From Ornithinimicrobium murale (GTDB lineage Bacteria; Actinomycetota; Actinomycetes; Actinomycetales; Dermatophilaceae): a stretch of DNA of 64,000 nt. Positions 60,007 through 64,000 of the stretch are shown here, one piece after another. Made by a program: the position numbers and the translations under genes. Each line of letters opens with the position of its first letter. The first letter of the stretch is position 1. The notes under the pieces are model-generated. The model saw only the letters and a program-made list of their open reading frames with translations. It had not been told where the DNA came from and searched no databases. Where the stretch lies: NCBI RefSeq assembly GCF_003352835.1, contig NZ_QLVD01000005.1, positions 1-64,000 on the forward strand, given 5' to 3'.

Positions 60007-60085
60007 CGTTGTCCGTTTCAGTCGTCGTCGACAGTGCGTTGGGGCCGCGTTGAGCCTAACTGCACCGCGGGCTACCGTGTGAGCC

Positions 60086-61186
60086 ATGCCTGCCGAGTCG
60101 CTGAAGACCTCCCCCGTCCACGACCGCCACGTCGCCCTCGGCGCCAAGATGGCCGACTTCAGTGGGTGGCAGATGCCCATCGAGTATGCGGGGGTGAAGG
60201 CCGAGCACACCGCCGTGCGTGAGCGGGTGGGCGTCTTTGACGTGAGTCACCTCGGCAAGGCGGTGGTGCGAGGGCCCGGTGCCAAGGACTTCGTCAACAG
60301 CTGCTTCACCAACGACCTGAACCGGATCGAGCCCGGCAAGGCGCAGTACACCATGTGCTGCAACGAGTCCGGTGGCGTCGTCGATGACCTGATCGCCTAC
60401 CTCCGCTCCGACGACGAGATCTTCCTGATCCCCAACGCGGCCAACAACGCCGAGGTGATCCGGATGCTCACCGCGGCCGCGCCCGAGGGCATCGAGGTGA
60501 TCGACCAGCACACCGACTACGGCGTGCTGGCGGTGCAGGGCACCAAGAGCGACGAGGTGCTGACCGCCCTGGGGCTGCCGGTCGGGCACGACTACATGAG
60601 CTTTGTCGAGGCGACCTGGGAGGGGCAGCCGGTCATCGTCTGCCGCACCGGCTACACCGGCGAGCGCGGCTATGAGCTGCTGCCGGCATGGGGTGGCACC
60701 GGTGACCTCTGGGACGCCCTGCTGATCGCGATGAAACCGTATGACGGGGCACCCGCCGGTCTCGGGGCGCGGGACACGCTGCGCACCGAGATGGGCTATG
60801 CCCTGCACGGCAACGAGCTCTCGACCGAGATCACCCCGGTCATGGCCCGGTCCGGCTGGGCCGTGGGCTGGAAGAAGGACACCTTCTGGGGCAAGGCCGC
60901 GCTCGAGGCCGAGCGGGAGGCCAAGAACACCCGGATCTCCTGGGGCCTGGATGTGACCGGCCGCGGCATCCCGCGCCCCGGGTGTGAGGTGAGGTCGGGT
61001 GAGGGCACCGTGATCGGCACCGTCACCTCCGGGACGTTCTCCCCGACGTTGGGCAAGGGCGTGGCCCTGGCGCTGCTGGACCGCACCGCCGCCGAGGGCG
61101 ACGACGTCGTGATCGACGTCCGCGGTCGTGACCTCACGGCGCAGGTGAAGAAGCCACCGTTCGTCGAGGTCGGCGTCCGCGAGTGA
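60086..61186 (+). CDS. gcvT: Glycine cleavage system aminomethyltransferase (T protein)
   Basis: The 366-residue protein shows [68 protein letters not shown] and [20 protein letters not shown], all GcvT hallmarks. The catalytic Asp lies in FDVSH/ARDTLR regions. It transfers the aminomethyl carbon from the lipoyl H protein to tetrahydrofolate. TACCGT ends seven bases before the ATG, so the transcript is leaderless. GcvP and GcvH are not in the window. Confidence 0.96.
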   Translation: MPAESLKTSPVHDRHVALGAKMADFSGWQMPIEYAGVKAEHTAVRERVGVFDVSHLGKAVVRGPGAKDFVNSCFTNDLNRIEPGKAQYTMCCNESGGVVDDLIAYLRSDDEIFLIPNAANNAEVIRMLTAAAPEGIEVIDQHTDYGVLAVQGTKSDEVLTALGLPVGHDYMSFVEATWEGQPVIVCRTGYTGERGYELLPAWGGTGDLWDALLIAMKPYDGAPAGLGARDTLRTEMGYALHGNELSTEITPVMARSGWAVGWKKDTFWGKAALEAEREAKNTRISWGLDVTGRGIPRPGCEVRSGEGTVIGTVTSGTFSPTLGKGVALALLDRTAAEGDDVVIDVRGRDLTAQVKKPPFVEVGVRE

Positions 61187-61192
61187 CCGTGC

Positions 61193-62344
61193 TCAGGCCG
61201 CGAGCCACTGGCGGATCGCCCGGGCGGTGACCTCGGTCAGTCCGGCGGCCGTGTCGTTCAGGGCGATGTCGGCGCCGACCTCCTCAACCAGCGACCACAC
61301 GGCAGCAAAGCCGGTGTCCTCGCGACCCTCGGGGTCCACCGTGCCCGCCACCGCGACCGTCGGCACCCCGCGATCGGCGGCACGGGCAGCCAAGGCGACC
61401 GGTCCCTTACCGTAGCGGCTCTGCGCGTCCAGCTTCCCCTCTCCGGTGAGCACCAGGGAGGCGCGGGTCAGAGCAGCAGGAAGACCGATCAGGTCCATCA
61501 CAAGGTCGCCCCCGGCCTGGATCCTTGCGTCCAGGAACGTCACCAGTCCCCATCCCAGGCCACCGGCCGCCCCGGCACCCGGCAGGTCGCGCACGCCGGT
61601 GCCCAGGTCCGTCTCGACGACGTCGGCGACGGTGCGCAGGCCGCGGTCCAGCAGCTCCACCTGGTCCGGTCCGGCGCCCTTCTGCGGTCCATAGACGGCG
61701 GCGGCGCCGGAGGGCCCGAGGAGCGGGTTGGTCACATCGGTGGCGGCCACGAAGGTGGTGCGGGAGACGCGCGGGTCGAGCCCGTCCACCCGCACCCGGG
61801 TCACGCGGTGGAGCTCGCCCGGCCCGACCTCGGCGCCGTCGGCGTCCAGGAACTCTGCGCCGAGTTCGGCGGCCAGGCCGACCCCGCCGTCGGTGCAGGC
61901 GACACCACCGAGCCCGAGGATCACCCGGGTGGCACCAGCTGCCCAGGCCTCGCGGACGAGGAGGCCGACGCCCGCGCTGCTGGACCGCAGCGCGGTGTCT
62001 GGCGTCGGGTCCAGGAGCTGCAGCCCACAGGCCTGGGCCACCTCGATGACCGCGGTCGCTCCCCGCAGGGCCAGGTGCGCCTCGACCGGGTCGCCGAGCG
62101 GCCCGGGGACGGTGCAGGTGCGGCGCCGCACCCCGGCACCGGTGGCGAGGACGGCCTCGACCGTGCCCTCGCCACCGTCACCCAGGGGGAGTTGCTCGAC
62201 GACAGCGTCGGGCAGGACGGCGCGCACACCAGCGGCCATCGCGGCCGCCGCCTCCGGTCCCGTGAGGGTGCCCTTGAACTTGTCGGGTGCGATCAGCACC
62301 CGCAGTGCTGACGTCCCCTCACTCGCGCCTGACCGCTGACCCAT
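61193..62344 (-). CDS. Glycerate kinase (GarK/GlxK family)
   Basis: The 383-residue protein shows the family opening VLIAPDKFKGTLTGPEAAAA MAAG, the PLGDGGEGTVEAV loop, STAG-like ALRSSSAGVGLLVREAWAAG, GLGGVACTDGGVGLAAELGA, and LTGEGKLDAQSRYGKGPVAL. It phosphorylates D-glycerate with ATP, giving 2- or 3-phosphoglycerate; the GarK group makes 2-phosphoglycerate. Start ATG 62344 has a GGAGAG site and removes an unsupported 154-residue extension. It converges with gcvT (six bases apart) and follows the dehydratase gene on the same strand, so it probably belongs to the same sugar-acid pathway. Confidence 0.92.
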   Translation of the reverse strand: MGQRSGASEGTSALRVLIAPDKFKGTLTGPEAAAAMAAGVRAVLPDAVVEQLPLGDGGEGTVEAVLATGAGVRRRTCTVPGPLGDPVEAHLALRGATAVIEVAQACGLQLLDPTPDTALRSSSAGVGLLVREAWAAGATRVILGLGGVACTDGGVGLAAELGAEFLDADGAEVGPGELHRVTRVRVDGLDPRVSRTTFVAATDVTNPLLGPSGAAAVYGPQKGAGPDQVELLDRGLRTVADVVETDLGTGVRDLPGAGAAGGLGWGLVTFLDARIQAGGDLVMDLIGLPAALTRASLVLTGEGKLDAQSRYGKGPVALAARAADRGVPTVAVAGTVDPEGREDTGFAAVWSLVEEVGADIALNDTAAGLTEVTARAIRQWLAA

Positions 62345-62372
62345 AGTGCTCTCCCTGCCGACCGACTCCTGT

Positions 62373-63539
62373 TCAGGAGAGCAGACTGGCACAGACCTCG
62401 GCCAGGTCCGACTTGCCCTCGAAACCGATGCCCGGGAGCTGCGGCATACGGATGTAGCCGTCCTCGACGGTGCACCCGTCGGGGAAGCCGCCAAACGGCT
62501 GGAAGAGGTCGGGATAGGACTCGTTGCCGCCCAGCCCCAGACCCGCGGCGATGTTGAGCGACATCTGGTGCCCGCCGTGGGGGATGAACCGCTCGGGTGC
62601 CCACCCGAGCTCGCCGAGTGCCTCCAGGGTGCGCAGGTACTCGACGAGGCCGTAGCTGAGCGCGCAGTCGAACTGCAGGAAGTCGCGCGTGCTGTCCATG
62701 CCACCGTAGAGGCCCAGGTTGCGGGCGTCCCAGTGGGAGAACAGGTTCTCCCCGGTGGCCACGGGCAGCGTGCCGGCACGCTCGGCAACCTGTCGGGTCC
62801 CCACATAGTCGAGCGGGTCGACCGGCTCCTCGTACCAGTAGAGGCCGTAGTCCTTGATCGCCTCGAGACACTCCACCGCCTCCGGGCCGGTGAACCTGCC
62901 GTTGGCGTCCACCATCAGCCGCTGGCCCTCGCCGAGGATGCTCAGGGCCGCCTCGATCCGGGTCAGGTCCTCGGCGAGGCTGGCGCCGGCGATCTTCATC
63001 TTCACGACGGTGTAGCCGCGGTCCAGGTAGCTGGTCAGCTCGTCCTTGAGGCCCTGCAGGCCCTTGCCCGGGTGGTAGTAGCCGCCTGCCGCGTAGACGA
63101 AGACGCGCGGGTCCGGTGTCCCGCTGCCGTAGCGCTCGGCAAGGAGGTCGAACAGGGGACGCTCCTCGAGCTTGGCACGCGCGTCCCACAGCGCCATGTC
63201 CAGGACCCCGACGGCCACCGAGCGCTCGCCGTGACCACCGGGCTTCTCGTTGGTCATCATGGTGTCCCACGCACGGTGGGGGTCGAGCAGGCCGGTCTCG
63301 TCCAGCAGCGACTCGGGGTCCGCCTCGAGCAGCCGTGGCGCGAACCGCTCCTTCATCAGGGCACCCTGGCCGTAGCGACCGTTGGAGTTGAACCCGAAGC
63401 CGACGACCGGCTTGCCGTCCCGCACCTCGTCGGTCACGACGGCGACCAGGCTCAGGGTCATCTTCGAGAAGTCGATGAAGGAGTTCCGGATCTGGCTGGA
63501 GATCGGGAAGGTGCGCTCCCGGATGTCGACGATCTTCAT
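62373..63539 (-). CDS. Enolase-superfamily sugar-acid dehydratase, D(-)-tartrate dehydratase-like
   Basis: The 388-residue enzyme is very close in pattern to Bradyrhizobium D(-)-tartrate dehydratase: SQIRNSFIDFSKMTLSLVAV VTDEVRDGKPVVGFGFNSNG RYGQGALMKERFAPR (one continuous run, split here), and KPGGHGERSVAVG. The KxK base pair is VKMKIAG, metal ligands lie in VDANGRF, WYEEPVD and TGENL, and the His base is in PHGGHQMS. It would dehydrate a tartrate-like acid to a 2-oxoacid, here oxaloacetate. ATG 63539 has TACGGT six bases upstream (leaderless). A glycerate kinase follows and a LysR gene precedes it on the same strand, so it is probably an inducible catabolic unit. Confidence 0.87.
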   Translation of the reverse strand: MKIVDIRERTFPISSQIRNSFIDFSKMTLSLVAVVTDEVRDGKPVVGFGFNSNGRYGQGALMKERFAPRLLEADPESLLDETGLLDPHRAWDTMMTNEKPGGHGERSVAVGVLDMALWDARAKLEERPLFDLLAERYGSGTPDPRVFVYAAGGYYHPGKGLQGLKDELTSYLDRGYTVVKMKIAGASLAEDLTRIEAALSILGEGQRLMVDANGRFTGPEAVECLEAIKDYGLYWYEEPVDPLDYVGTRQVAERAGTLPVATGENLFSHWDARNLGLYGGMDSTRDFLQFDCALSYGLVEYLRTLEALGELGWAPERFIPHGGHQMSLNIAAGLGLGGNESYPDLFQPFGGFPDGCTVEDGYIRMPQLPGIGFEGKSDLAEVCASLLS

Positions 63540-63620
63540 GCGCTGACCGTAGGCCGCTGCCGTCGTGCCTGTCCAAGACCGATCGTGGATGCCGGCCATC
63601 CAGTGGGCTTATCGTCGCTG

Positions 63621-63650
63621 GTCAGTGCTGGTCAGTGCTGGTCAGTGCTG
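63621..63650. repeat. 10-bp tandem repeat, three units, at the LysR stop codon
   Basis: GTCAGTGCTG is repeated three times without change. The unit nearest the gene contains the stop codon of the minus-strand LysR gene, so the stop is present in triplicate. It is probably a slippage product. Confidence 0.9.
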
Positions 63651-64000
63651 GTCCGGCTCGAGGGCGAGGTCCAGGAAGGCCTGGGCCGCCGGCGTGAGAT
63701 GGGTCTGCCGATGGACCAGGTCGACCTGCACGCGCAGGGGCGAGCTGAGTCGGCAGATCGTCGCTCCGGAGCGAGCGGCCAGGTCCGCCCAGGCGGAGGA
63801 CAGCACGGCGACGCCCACCCCGGCCAGCACAAGCGGCAGGATCGCCGAGCGGTGCTCGACCTCGATGGCGATCGTCATCGTCGACTCGGCGCAGAGCAGG
63901 GCGGCCATCTCCCGCATGACACTGCCCGGAGGCGAGGCGATCAGCCGCTGGCCGTCCAGGTCGTCCGGCGTGAGTGGTCGGTCGTCGGGCAGGGGCGTGT
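63642..64000 (-). CDS. LysR family regulator, C-terminal part (cut by the window end)
   Basis: About 118 residues of an effector-binding domain are visible: LDGQRLIASPPGSVMREMAA, an IEVEHRSAILPLVLAGVGVA VLSSAWADLA segment, and the closing VDLVHRQTHLTPAAQAFLDL (spaces only for length). This is the typical second subdomain and C-terminal helix of LysR regulators; TPAAQAFLDL is a common ending. The DNA-binding domain lies beyond 64000. It precedes the tartrate dehydratase-like gene on the same strand and probably regulates it. Confidence 0.87.
   Translation of the reverse strand, partial: TPLPDDRPLTPDDLDGQRLIASPPGSVMREMAALLCAESTMTIAIEVEHRSAILPLVLAGVGVAVLSSAWADLAARSGATICRLSSPLRVQVDLVHRQTHLTPAAQAFLDLALEPDQH

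Overview
The window is one contiguous piece of a high-GC Gram-positive chromosome. It was read by eye only, so every family name rests on motifs and not on a database search. Codon third positions are almost all G or C. Actinomycete markers are present: a glnA–RDD–DUF4191–lipA–lipB–TIGR01777–sucB–lpd–pepA–gcvT neighbourhood, baeRF and DUF5302 proteins, and many leaderless GTG/ATG starts preceded by a TAnnnT -10 box. A member of the Actinomycetota is close to certain. An Intrasporangiaceae/Ornithinimicrobiaceae-like Micrococcales is my best guess, with low confidence.

Layout. 1-170: 5S rRNA at the end of an rRNA operon, with its terminator. 432-5636: dnaE, the replicative polymerase, interrupted by two in-frame inteins. 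5.7-11.7 kb: a 15-bp tandem repeat, an alpha/beta hydrolase fused to a DsbA/Rv2466c-like domain, a DUF808 membrane protein, an S9 oligopeptidase and a baeRF-type protein. 11.9-18 kb: a SAM methyltransferase overlapping a hydrolase-glycosyltransferase fusion, facing a 908-residue LuxR-family ATPase regulator. 18-21.8 kb: HIT protein, EEP nuclease/phosphatase, lipoate ligase-like protein and an exported, anchored S58 peptidase. 22-26.6 kb: a more A/T-rich island with a DUF1684 gene, a LysR regulator, a membrane transporter and an Ldh_2-type dehydrogenase. A 16-bp motif is shared by the LysR and transporter promoters. 26.8-35.6 kb: GNAT, PEBP, two small or unknown proteins, a SRPBCC-epimerase, a metB/MTHFR-like operon under a SAM-I riboswitch, poxB, and an NAD(P)-binding protein. 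35.8-61.2 kb: the conserved glutamine/lipoate/2-oxoacid block (glnA, RDD, DUF4191, lipA, lipB, TIGR01777, sucB, lpdA, pepA, gcvT). Three inserts break it: an LtaS-like sulfatase, a carboxypeptidase/GntR/ABC group between lipA and lipB, and a Ser/Thr kinase plus stand-alone EF-Tu paralogue between lipB and the epimerase. 61.2-64 kb: glycerate kinase, a D-tartrate dehydratase-like enolase-superfamily enzyme and a truncated LysR gene.

How the genes work together. LipA, LipB and the ligase-like protein supply lipoate. SucB has two lipoyl domains and LpdA reoxidises them, so E2 and E3 of the 2-oxoacid dehydrogenases sit beside their cofactor makers; GcvT belongs to another lipoate-dependent system. 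MetB and the MTHFR-like protein are joined by a 4-bp overlap behind a SAM-sensing leader.

The most unusual items are these. (1) A 42-bp palindromic element, TGTCRTGC-N26-GCAYGACA, occurs at three intergenic loci, once as a 63-bp tandem array. (2) A 36-codon gene followed by a strong hairpin lies upstream of a stand-alone EF-Tu paralogue. (3) A methyltransferase gene is coupled to a hydrolase-glycosyltransferase fusion. (4) An alpha/beta hydrolase is fused to a DsbA-like domain that has only one active-site cysteine.
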